A stretch of 64,000 nt of DNA from Sphingobacteriales bacterium (GTDB taxonomy: Bacteria; Bacteroidota; Bacteroidia; Chitinophagales; Chitinophagaceae), in NCBI GenBank assembly GCA_004144175.1, contig SEFT01000001.1:248001-312000 (forward strand). The letters are read 5' to 3'. This document shows, piece after piece, positions 53,653 to 62,900 of this stretch (positions are counted from its first letter, which is position 1; each line of letters starts with the position of its first letter). A program made the translations under genes and the position numbers. A model generated the notes under the pieces. That model saw only the letters and a list, made by a program, of their open reading frames with translations. It made no database searches and was not told the DNA's origin.

Positions 53653-55326
53653 TTATTTATCTCCCTTCTTTACCTCTTTAGCCCACGGGTCTTTTAGCTG
53701 TACCGTGCGGTTAAAGACCAATTTTTCAGGTGTACTATCTGTATCGGCACAGAAGTAACCTTTCCGCAGAAACTGGAATCTGTCTCCCGGTTTTGCATCT
53801 GCCAATGCTGGCTCTATATAAGCAGCGGGTATTACCAGCCTAGAGTCGGGGTTGATATAGTCTTTAAAATCTCCCTCTTCCATAGCAGGGTTCTCTACCT
53901 TGAATAGGCGGTCGTACAAACGTACTTCTGCCGTCTTTGCATGCGGTACGCTTACCCAGTGCATGGTACCTTTTACATGGATGCCGCTGGTATCTTGCCC
54001 GCTGCGGCTTTCGGGTATGTAGGTACAGTGTATCTCGGTAACATTACCTGCTTCATCCTTTTTAAAGTCTTCGCATTTGATGATGTAGGCAGATTTTAGC
54101 CTTACCATCAGGCCAAGGCCCAGCCGGAAGAATTTCTTTGGAGGATTTTCCATAAAATCTTCGCGCTCTATCCATAGCTCGCGGGTGAATGGCATGATGC
54201 GAGTACCACCATTCGGGTCTTCCGGGTTGTTTTCTGCATTCAGCTCTTCTGTTTTTCCTTCGGGGAAGTTGGTAATGATCACCTTTACGGGGTCAAGCAC
54301 CGCCATCACCCTATTGGCTATTTTATTCAGGTCTTCGCGTACGCAAAATTCCAGCAGTCCAAGGTCTGTCAGGTTGTCGCGTTTGGCGATGCCAACTGTA
54401 TCAGAAAATTGCCTGAGCGCAACCGCTGTATAGCCACGCCTTCTCATGCCGCTTATGGTAGGCATACGAGGGTCGTCCCAGCCTGATACATGTTTCTCGT
54501 TTACGAGCTGCAACAGCTTACGCTTGCTCATAACGGTATAAGAAACGTTTCGGCGGGCAAATTCGTACTGTTTAGACGGAAATATCTCCAGTTTCTCAAT
54601 AAACCAATCGTACAGTGCACGGTGCGGTACAAACTCCAGCGTGCATATAGAGTGCGTTATCTTCTCAATGCTATCGCTCTGTCCGTGGGCAAAATCGTAC
54701 ATCGGGTAGATACACCATTTGTCGCCCGTGCGGTGATGATGTTCATGTTTTATACGGTAGATAATCGGATCACGTAACAGCAGGTTGGGGCTGGCCATGT
54801 CTACCTTTGCGCGCAGTACTTTTTCGCCATCTTTATATTTACCGGCACGCATGTCTTCAAACAGCTGCATATTCTCTTCAATACTGCGGTCGCGGTAGGG
54901 GCTATTGGTGCCAGGCTCCACCAGCGAACCTTTCATGGCTGCTATCTGCTCCGATGTGCTGTCGTCTACATAAGCCAATCCTTTTTTTATCAGCGTTACA
55001 GCAAACGCATACAATTGATCAAAATAGTCGGATGCAAAAAATAAGTTATCCCATTGGAAGCCCAACCACTGTATATCTTTCTTGATGCTCTCTACATACT
55101 CTGTTTCTTCAGTAGTCGGGTTGGTGTCGTCGAAACGGAGATTACACTGACCATTGTAGCGCTTAGCCAGGCCAAAGTTGAGGCATATAGATGTAGCATG
55201 ACCTATATGCAGGTAGCCATTAGGTTCGGGTGGGAAGCGCGTATGTATGCGTCCTCCGTTCTTGCCTTCGGCTATATCGGTTTCTATTATTTCTTCTAAG
55301 AAATTCAGGGATCTTTCCTCGCTCAT
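53653..55326 (-). CDS. glnS: glutamine--tRNA ligase
   Basis: A 557-residue class I GlnRS that charges tRNA-Gln directly. Signatures are [15 protein letters not shown] (HIGH motif, about 32-46) and VMSKRKL (the MSK motif, near residue 269), then the two C-terminal anticodon-binding barrels. A GlnRS means the organism need not use the indirect transamidation route for Gln, although both can coexist. TACCTTTG at 55350-55357 is its likely promoter element. Confidence 0.96.
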   Translation of the reverse strand: MSEERSLNFLEEIIETDIAEGKNGGRIHTRFPPEPNGYLHIGHATSICLNFGLAKRYNGQCNLRFDDTNPTTEETEYVESIKKDIQWLGFQWDNLFFASDYFDQLYAFAVTLIKKGLAYVDDSTSEQIAAMKGSLVEPGTNSPYRDRSIEENMQLFEDMRAGKYKDGEKVLRAKVDMASPNLLLRDPIIYRIKHEHHHRTGDKWCIYPMYDFAHGQSDSIEKITHSICTLEFVPHRALYDWFIEKLEIFPSKQYEFARRNVSYTVMSKRKLLQLVNEKHVSGWDDPRMPTISGMRRRGYTAVALRQFSDTVGIAKRDNLTDLGLLEFCVREDLNKIANRVMAVLDPVKVIITNFPEGKTEELNAENNPEDPNGGTRIMPFTRELWIEREDFMENPPKKFFRLGLGLMVRLKSAYIIKCEDFKKDEAGNVTEIHCTYIPESRSGQDTSGIHVKGTMHWVSVPHAKTAEVRLYDRLFKVENPAMEEGDFKDYINPDSRLVIPAAYIEPALADAKPGDRFQFLRKGYFCADTDSTPEKLVFNRTVQLKDPWAKEVKKGDK

Positions 55327-55349
55327 TGCTTGAGATAATTTCAGGTGAG

Positions 55350-55357
55350 CAAAGGTA
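55350..55357 (-). promoter_or_regulatory. -7 promoter element of glnS
   Basis: TACCTTTG on the minus strand, 23 bases before the glnS ATG, fits TAnnTTTG. Confidence 0.5.
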
Positions 55358-55371
55358 AGGTTTGTGATTGA

Positions 55372-56048
55372 TTAGTTCTTGGGAGTATCGGCAGCCTGTT
55401 GTTTAGAAAAGTATATGTTCACTCCTGTGTTTAACGTCCAACTATAAGGGTATATGCCCCTGCTGTCGATTGGGTTCCTTGTCATGTCAGAAAGCATACG
55501 TTGAAAGGAGGGCCCAATAAACACGTCAGCAATTTGCCGATCTGGTAATTAGCGTTAACCCGGACTTCACCCCACACATTATGTGGCGGTATGCTGCGTA
55601 TGCGTCCGCCAAGCGGACCGCGCATATTGTAAGTAAAGAGTGCTCCAATAGCAGGCTGTAGTGAAAGTTTTGGGGTTAAATTAAATTCGTAGCCTAACCT
55701 TAGTGGTAAGGCGGCGTAATAGAAGTTGTCGTGGTAGTTAATTTTAGAGAATTCGATAATCCCGGAAACGTAGCCTACTCCTCTGACTCCTGTCTTCATT
55801 ATTCCGATGCCACTTTCTATTTGTAGCTTATTAATGCGATAGCCTATACCTGCAATAATCTGATAGCTGAGGACTTGCCTGGTTTTGTTGACATCAGGAT
55901 CGGCGTCTTTGTAGTTTGATATTATGCTGCTGGCACCAATGCCTACAGACGGCTTTAGATAAAACCGGCTTTTAGCAAATGCCGGTACGGCTGAAAACAA
56001 AACAATCACCAGAAAATAAATTCTCTGTATTCCTTGAAAAGGTAGCAT
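55372..56048 (-). pseudogene. outer-membrane barrel gene broken by a one-base deletion
   Basis: The frame from the ATG at 56048 encodes a signal peptide and a barrel similar to the paralogue at 56115-56840 (both share SRxYLKPSVGIG near the start). It derails at the TTT at 55533-55535 and stops at 55482. Adding one base there restores a reading of YQIGKIADVFIGPSFQ and an ending ADTPKN with a stop at 55372, aligning closely with the paralogue (NIDIFGGPSFQ, ADTPGN). The intact protein would be about 226 residues. So this is either a fresh pseudogene or a homopolymer error in the sequence. Confidence 0.85.
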
Positions 56049-56114
56049 ATAGGGAATATTTACAGCTATTAAGACGATAAAATAGCTGCTAACATCTGTG
56101 ACGAAATGTTAAAA

Positions 56115-56840
56115 TTAATTGCCGGGTGTATCGGCAGACTTTGTAGGCTCGGATAGGTAGAGGTTAATACCGGCATTTATCCCCCAAGTGTATGGATTTG
56201 CTTTATAGTCCGGAGCGGTATTAGCAGATTTCTTTCCAATGTCTGTAATCATATATTGGAAAGACGGACCGCCGAAAATATCGATGTTTTTATTTAGCCT
56301 GTAAGACCCATTTAATTGTGCCTCGCCAAACAAACCAAATGTTTTGATACCCCCTTTGTGGAAACTGCCAGGCAATTTGATTGTCTCTGTAGCTCCCTGT
56401 CCTTTTATTCTGTCAGTTGCACTAATGTTGTAGCTAAATGAGCCGCCAACTGCCGGTACTACAGAAAATTTCTTCGTCACATCCAGTTGATAGGTCATTC
56501 TGAGCGGAACGGTAACGTAGTGATTGGATGGCCGCCATTCCAGACTGATATTCGATGGGCTAGTTGCAGTTGACAAGCTGATATTAGAAGCAGTTCTACC
56601 CGTTTTCAGGTAACCAATGCCTGTTTCAAACCCTATCTTGTTTTTCTTGTAACCGATGCCAAGCGTTTTACTATAACCAATAACCGGTTGTGATTTCTTT
56701 AATGTAATCGGACCACTATTAGATTCCCTTATATTATTGAAACCTATACCCACAGAAGGCTTCAGGTACAATCTGCTTTGCGCCATGGCACAAATACCTG
56801 CCAGCATAAATACTGCTAAAAGTAAATTCCGTATAGTCAT
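56115..56840 (-). CDS. outer-membrane beta-barrel protein
   Basis: A 241-residue exported barrel with a signal peptide (1-21, ending AMAQ). Alternating strands follow, ending INLYLSEPTKS. The opening SRLYLKPSVGIGF and closing part match the neighbouring frameshifted paralogue, so the two arose by tandem duplication. The frame runs on upstream to 57338, but that part overlaps the B12-binding gene on the other strand. The ATG at 56840 directly before the signal peptide is the true start. Cargo or role is unknown. Confidence 0.85.
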   Translation of the reverse strand: MTIRNLLLAVFMLAGICAMAQSRLYLKPSVGIGFNNIRESNSGPITLKKSQPVIGYSKTLGIGYKKNKIGFETGIGYLKTGRTASNISLSTATSPSNISLEWRPSNHYVTVPLRMTYQLDVTKKFSVVPAVGGSFSYNISATDRIKGQGATETIKLPGSFHKGGIKTFGLFGEAQLNGSYRLNKNIDIFGGPSFQYMITDIGKKSANTAPDYKANPYTWGINAGINLYLSEPTKSADTPGN

Positions 56841-56946
56841 AAAATCCGGCCTTTTTGACGAAAGAAATTGGAAATGGTTTAACAAAATAACGGAAACTAT
56901 AGGAAAAGTAGTATAAATTATTACTTTTATCGGCACTTTTGATATT

Positions 56947-57372
56947 ATGACAGATAAGTTGCAAAGGCCTGTACGTGTGTTGGTTGCGAAAGTAGGCCTG
57001 GATGGACACGACCGCGGAGCTAAAGTGATAGCCACTGCGCTGCGCGATGCAGGGATGGAGATAATATATACAGGGTTAAGACAGACCCCTGAAATGGTTG
57101 TAAACACTGCATTGCAGGAAGATGTAGATGCCATAGGTATCAGCATACTTAGCGGTGCGCACATGACCGTGTTCCCAAAGGTAATGCAGCTAATGAAGGA
57201 AAAAGGGCTGGAAAATGTACTACTCACAGGCGGAGGTATTATACCCGACGAGGATATGACAGCCCTGAATGGTATGGGCGTAGGAAAACTTTTTGCGCCG
57301 GGAGCACCTACCAGCGAGATTGCGACGTATATTACCAACTGGGTGCGTGAGCACAGAAGCGAATTATTCTAG
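56947..57372 (+). CDS. B12-binding domain protein (methylmalonyl-CoA mutase C-terminal type)
   Basis: A 141-residue free-standing cobalamin-binding domain with the base-off motif GLDGHDRGAKV (about 18-28, DxHxxG histidine) and the GGGIIP loop. In mutases this domain carries the corrinoid and works with a separate or fused catalytic barrel, as in methylmalonyl- or isobutyryl-CoA mutases. The catalytic subunit is not in this window. The crotonase follows after 30 bases, so the two may serve acyl-CoA metabolism together. Confidence 0.9.
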   Translation: MTDKLQRPVRVLVAKVGLDGHDRGAKVIATALRDAGMEIIYTGLRQTPEMVVNTALQEDVDAIGISILSGAHMTVFPKVMQLMKEKGLENVLLTGGGIIPDEDMTALNGMGVGKLFAPGAPTSEIATYITNWVREHRSELF

Positions 57373-57402
57373 AAATTAAGAAGTTATAACAGTAGAACTT
57401 TT

Positions 57403-58182
57403 ATGTACCAAACATTACTTACCGAATTGCAGGATGGCATCCAAACGATCACGATCAACCGTCCTGATAAGTTGAATGCCCTTAATAAAGACGTGATAGC
57501 TGAACTGGGAAAGGCTTTTGATGATGTATATAGCAACCCTGAGATCAAATCTGTAATACTTACCGGCGCAGGCGAAAAATCCTTCGTAGCAGGTGCAGAT
57601 ATTTCTGAGTTCACATCGTTGAACGGTGCCGGTGGTGCCGAACTGGCAAAACGTGGTCAGGATCTGGTTTTCGATAAGATCGAGAATTGCCCTAAACCTG
57701 TAGTAGCTGCCGTAAACGGTTTTGCACTGGGCGGTGGTTGCGAGCTGGCGATGTCTTGCCACTTCCGTATTGCAGCTGAAAATGCAAAATTCGGGCAGCC
57801 AGAAGTGAATCTGGGTCTTATACCTGGTTATGGCGGTACACAACGTCTTACCCAACTAATAGGTAAAGGCAAATCAATGGAACTCATGATGACAGCCGAT
57901 ATGATAGGTGCTGATGATGCAAAATCGCTTGGCCTGGTAAATCATGTATTGCCACTGGCAGAGTTGCTCGGCAAAGCTCGTGAGATACTTACAAAAATAA
58001 ATACCAAGGCTCCGGTAGCTTTAGCCAAGGTGATAGCTTGCGTGAACGAAGCCGCTAAAGGCGACGCAGAAGGTTTCAGGAATGAGATTACCCGTTTCGG
58101 CGAATGCTTTGATACAGAAGACATGAAGGAGGGTACTGGGGCATTCTTAGAAAAAAGAAAAGCTACTTTTAAAGGAAAATAA
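57403..58182 (+). CDS. enoyl-CoA hydratase/isomerase family (crotonase) protein
   Basis: A 259-residue crotonase. The oxyanion-hole parts AGADISEF (near 66) and GFALGGGCELAM, and the two acids Glu112 (GGGCEL) and Glu132 (QPEVNLGLIPGYGG), as in enoyl-CoA hydratases, are present. It hydrates 2-enoyl-CoA in fatty-acid breakdown or a related pathway. It follows the B12-binding gene and precedes an outer-membrane barrel by 30 bases. Confidence 0.92.
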   Translation: MYQTLLTELQDGIQTITINRPDKLNALNKDVIAELGKAFDDVYSNPEIKSVILTGAGEKSFVAGADISEFTSLNGAGGAELAKRGQDLVFDKIENCPKPVVAAVNGFALGGGCELAMSCHFRIAAENAKFGQPEVNLGLIPGYGGTQRLTQLIGKGKSMELMMTADMIGADDAKSLGLVNHVLPLAELLGKAREILTKINTKAPVALAKVIACVNEAAKGDAEGFRNEITRFGECFDTEDMKEGTGAFLEKRKATFKGK

Positions 58183-58212
58183 TTTTATTATCTTCAACTC
58201 AAAATCAGAGTC

Positions 58213-59190
58213 ATGCGGAAGAATATTGCCCGTGGATTATTAGCTATATGCCTGAGTGCAGCCGCGTTTACAGCTAAAGCCCAACCGGCTATACCAAGAG
58301 AATATATAGAGTATCCGGGTTTTTCATTGGGTATGAATTTTGGCCTGGCAGACCTTTGGGGTGATGTAGGTACACAGGGTCTTCTGGACCACTACGCCAA
58401 TGGCAAGTACTTCGATAAGCCAATGTTCATGGGTGGTATATTCGGACGTTATGTAAGCCACCCGTCTATTGGCTGGCGCCTGAATCTGAACTATGGTACC
58501 CTCTATGCCACCGACCAGTGGAATGAGAAAAAGGCTAAAAAGGCAAAGACCGTAGAAGAAGACGCATACCAGCGTTACCTCCGCAACCAAGATGTAAAGA
58601 CTAATATCTGGGAGGGAAGTGTAATGATTGAAGTATTGCCGCTGCGCTTTAATTCTGAGAATCCTTCGGCAGATAACCGCCTGCAACCATATGCGATAGC
58701 AGGTATTGGGCTTTTCCATGCTAATCCATCCACTTCATATATAGACCCTTACTCAGGCCGCCGCAAGTGGGTAGAGATAAATGATCTTCGTCTGGAAGGC
58801 GAGGGTAATTCTTACAGCGAAGCAGTCCCTTCATTTGCACGGAAGACTAAGGAGTTCCAAATAGCCTTCCCTGTTGGTCTTGGTCTTCGTTATGATGTAA
58901 ATAGCGAATTGGCTGTGGGCGTAGAGTATTCGTACCGTTTCACGATGACAGATCGCCTGGATGCTGTAAGTAGTGAATATCCTACAGACGCGTATTATGA
59001 CAAATATTTATCGCCTGAAGATGCGGAGCTTGCTAAGGCATTAGTTGATAAAATGTGGGAGATAGACCCAAGTGTAGAGCGTAAAGCATGGGCTACAAGG
59101 GGTAATAAAGATGTGCTGGATGGATATTCTACTTTTTCTGTTATGTTAATTTACAAGCTTAACAAGAATAAGGAGCCATGGTGGTATTAA
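58213..59190 (+). CDS. outer-membrane protein, DUF6089/PorG-like
   Basis: A 325-residue exported barrel with a signal peptide (1-23, ending TAKAQ). The start of the mature part, FSLGMNFGLADLWGDVG, is the pattern of DUF6089 proteins, a family that includes the T9SS-associated PorG. A mid-region PYAIAGIGLF and a C-terminal YSTFSVMLIYKL are barrel-like. Whether it works in T9SS is not shown, although sprA lies 0.8 kb downstream. A terminator follows. Confidence 0.7.
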   Translation: MRKNIARGLLAICLSAAAFTAKAQPAIPREYIEYPGFSLGMNFGLADLWGDVGTQGLLDHYANGKYFDKPMFMGGIFGRYVSHPSIGWRLNLNYGTLYATDQWNEKKAKKAKTVEEDAYQRYLRNQDVKTNIWEGSVMIEVLPLRFNSENPSADNRLQPYAIAGIGLFHANPSTSYIDPYSGRRKWVEINDLRLEGEGNSYSEAVPSFARKTKEFQIAFPVGLGLRYDVNSELAVGVEYSYRFTMTDRLDAVSSEYPTDAYYDKYLSPEDAELAKALVDKMWEIDPSVERKAWATRGNKDVLDGYSTFSVMLIYKLNKNKEPWWY

Positions 59191-59216
59191 TAATCTCTCG
59201 ATATTAATTAATTTAC

Positions 59217-59248
59217 AGAGCGGCTTGGAGACATGCCGCTCTTTTTTA
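59217..59248 (+). terminator. terminator of the DUF6089-like gene
   Basis: An 8-bp perfect stem (AGAGCGGC with its complement, loop of 10 bases) followed by six T. Confidence 0.8.
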
Positions 59249-59359
59249 GCGTGTAATTCGCGGATTTTTTGTTGTTTATATAAAAGGCGGATTTGTTTTT
59301 TGTCTTTTGTATGACAAATTGCGTAATAGTACTGGTATTTTCAATAGATAGGTTTTTAT

Positions 59360-59938
59360 ATGTTTGCGTATCTGGAAGGCGACTTAACTTATAAGTCACC
59401 GTCTTTAGTCTATATGAGTGTACATGGTGTGGGTTATGAGATAAACATAACACTACAGACATTCGCCAAAATGCAGCATTTGGAGAAATGCCGACTATAT
59501 ACCCATTTACAGATCCGGGAGGATGCCTGGGTGCTATATGGCTTTGCCGATGAGCAAGAGCGCGCCACATTCAGGCTATTACTCGGTATCAGCGGTGTTG
59601 GCGCTGCCACGGCGCGTATCATACTTTCGTCGCTCACTCCCGAAGAACTGGAGCGCGCGGTGGCGATGGATGATAGCAAGACGCTGGAAAGGGTAAAAGG
59701 GATAGGCGCAAAAACAGCCCAGCGTATTATATTAGAACTAAGCGGTAAACTACAGATACAAAAAAATAACACGACCGTATCTGCCGCCCGACACAATACA
59801 ACAGAGGAAGATGCGTTATTTGCTTTGATAAATCTTGGAATAAGCAAACCTGTGGCGGAGAACGCTTTGCGTAAAGTGCAGCATGCATCCTCTCTTACTG
59901 TCGAAGAATTGATTAAACAGGCGTTACGAGTATTATAA
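59360..59938 (+). CDS. ruvA: Holliday junction branch migration protein RuvA
   Basis: A 192-residue RuvA that holds the four-way junction for the RuvB motor. Domain I has the OB-fold (MFAYLEGDL, VHGVGYEI), domain II has the two helix-hairpin-helix motifs (LLGISGVGAATA and VKGIGAKTAQRI), and domain III is the C-terminal RuvB-binding helices. It is immediately upstream of sprA, a gene order often seen in Bacteroidota. Confidence 0.96.
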   Translation: MFAYLEGDLTYKSPSLVYMSVHGVGYEINITLQTFAKMQHLEKCRLYTHLQIREDAWVLYGFADEQERATFRLLLGISGVGAATARIILSSLTPEELERAVAMDDSKTLERVKGIGAKTAQRIILELSGKLQIQKNNTTVSAARHNTTEEDALFALINLGISKPVAENALRKVQHASSLTVEELIKQALRVL

Positions 59939-59957
59939 CCCCTAAGAAAAAACGAGA

Positions 59958-62900
59958 TTGAAGCGGACGACCAATTTTGGATATAAATTATTGCTTTTCA
60001 TAACGCTCGTAGTAGCTATTGCTAATGCTGCCGCAAAAGGTCGTGCGGATGACTATGACTTTTATGAGCCGGAACCACAACCAGATACCCCAGCAACTAA
60101 TACGGTAGACACAGCCCGAAAATTACGTTTCCCGATTTACGATAACGACGGCAACCCTACAACCAGTAGTCCAACCAGTATCGACCTGAATGATCCGTCA
60201 AACGTAAACAGGTCGGTAGAGTACGACCCTAAAGAGAACAGATACTATTTCACAGAAAAAATGGGTGACCAGTTTCTGAGAAATCCGTCTTATCTCACGA
60301 TGGACGAGTACCTGAAATATCAGGCGCAGCAAGATGAGCAGGCTTACTGGAAACGTCGCCTTGATGCTCTGACGTTGTTCAATAAAAAGCCACAACTTCC
60401 TACCATGTATAAGGAAGGTGTGTTTAACCGCATATTTGGCGGAGATAAGATATCAGTACGTCCGCAGGGTAATGTTGACGTTACCTTTGGCGGTAACTGG
60501 CAGCATATACAGAACCCGACCTTGCCTGCGCGCCAGCAGCGTTTTGGTGTGTTCGACTTCGATATGCAGATGAACGTAAACCTACTGGCAACTGTAGGTG
60601 ATAAGTTGAAGCTGAACATCTCTAATAACACCAAGGCAACCTTCGACTACCAAAACGTACAAAAACTGGAGTACACAGGTAAGGAAGATGAAATAATAAA
60701 GAAAATAGAAGCTGGTAGTGTTAGCTTCCCGCTTAACAGTAGTCTTATTAGTGGTGTGCAATCGCTATTCGGTCTTAAAACACAACTACAGTTCGGTAAA
60801 CTTTGGGTAACCAGCGTAATTTCTCAGCAACGTTCCAAGAGAAACAGCCTTACGATACAGGGCGGTTCGCAGACACAGCAGTTCGCGGTAAAGGCTGATG
60901 AATACGAAGAGAACCGACACTTTCTGCTTTCGCAATACTTCCGCAACAACTATAACAATGCGCTGAAGAACTATCCAATCGTAGCGTCTCAGGTTACTAT
61001 AAATAAAATAGAGGTGTGGATTACCAACCGTACCGGTGCGGTGGAGGGCGTGCGTAATGTTATCGGTTTTATCGACCTTGGCGAAAATAACCCGTACCGT
61101 TCAACGCTAGCGGGTGCGTCAAGGCCCATTATAAACGGTCTGCCCGATAACCGTGCAAACCAACTTTACGACAGACTATTACAAGACCCTACAGCGCGTT
61201 TGCAAAGTGGTGTTACTACAGCCGCAGGCAGAATACTTGGTACCAACCCTACGCTAGAATTTTCAACTGCAACGGCTCGCAAGCTGAATACAACTGAATT
61301 TACATTCAACCCTCAGCTCGGTTATATATCGCTTAATACGCAATTGAACCCCGATGATATCCTTGCTGTTGCATACCGTTATACGTATAATGGACGAGTA
61401 TTTCAGGTAGGTGAGTTTTCAGAAGATCTTCCGCCTTCAACCTCGCAAAATGCTACATCTACGTCTACCGATCAAAAGGTATTGTTCCTGAAATTGCTGA
61501 AGAGCACAGGTGCAAATCCGCAGATACCCATTTGGGACCTGATGATGAAAAACGTATATGCACTGGGTGGACTAGGCGTTTCTAAGGATGAGTTTAGACT
61601 TAACGTACTTTATCAAGACCCGGGTGGAGGGGAGAAAAGATACATTCCGGAAGGGCCGACGGCTGGTGTGCCACTGATCACGCTCCTCAACCTCGACCGG
61701 TTAAACTATCAAAATGACCCTGCACCCGATGGTATCTTCGACTTTGTTGAGGGTATTACCATCAATACCCAGCAGGGTAAGATCATATTCCCGGTGCTGG
61801 AGCCATTCGGACAAGATTTGCAACCTACGTTAGGGGGTAGTGTACAATTGGAGCGAAAATATCTGTACAATATCTTATACGATTCCACTAAGACCGTAGC
61901 GCGTCAGTTTCAGCAAAATAACCGTTATGTTATTCGCGGTTCCTATCGATCATCGTCATCGTCGGAAATATTTCTGGGTGGATTTAATATCCCTCAGGGA
62001 TCAGTATCTGTATCGGCAGGTGGTCAGCGCTTAGCCGAGAATGTCGACTACCAAATAGACTATGGATTGGGCCGTTTAAAAATACTCAATTCAGGTATCC
62101 TCAATTCAGGTATACCCATCAATGTGCAGTACGAGGATAATGCAACCTTTGGCTTTCAGCAGCAAAACTTTACCGGGGCGAGGTTCGATTACTACCTGAA
62201 TAATAAAATGGCACTTGGTGGTACCTTCATGCGCCTATCCGAGCGGCCATTCACGCAAAAGACAACTTTCGGCGAAGATCCGATCAAAAACACAGTGCTT
62301 GGTCTCGATGCGAATTACCAGTCAGAGACTCCCGGCCTTACAAAGCTGATCGACAAACTCCCGCTTTATTCTACTACAGCGCCGTCTTTCGTAAGCGTTT
62401 CAGGTGAGGTTGCAGGGTTATTGCCCAGCCACCCTCGCCAGATTAATGTACTTGACCCAGAAGGTTCTGTTTATGTAGATGATTTCGAAGGTACCCGAGG
62501 TTCATACGATCTTAAGTTTCCGGCTATGGCCTGGACCTTAGCATCAACCCCGGCAGGCGCAACTGATAAAAATGGTAACTTGCTTTTTAAAGAGGCTACC
62601 CTCGTAAATGACCTGGAATATGGTATGAACAGGGCGAAGCTAGCGTGGTACTTCATAGAGCCGCAACTTATCGATCAATCGGGCGGTGTACCTGAATATG
62701 TAAAGAAGGACCCTAAGCAGCACTACATACGCCTGGTGCAACAGCAAGAAGTATTTCCACAAGCACAAAGAGGGCAACTACAGTCGGCATTGAGCACGCT
62801 CGACTTGGCATTTTACCCACGTGAGCGCGGTCCGTATAACTTTGATGGCATTGGTCTGATGCCCGATGGTGGACTAGACAAACCTGCCCAGCGTTGGGGG

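Noticed and set aside
56841-57338. N-terminal extension of the barrel gene to 407 residues
   Set aside because: The extension lies opposite the B12-binding gene and has no family match. The ATG at 56840 begins exactly at a signal peptide.
62085-62114. 15-base tandem repeat within sprA (CTCAATTCAGGTATM twice)
   Set aside because: It encodes ILNSGILNSG, and a similar doubled motif seems normal for the SprA family, so it is not taken as a recent duplication.
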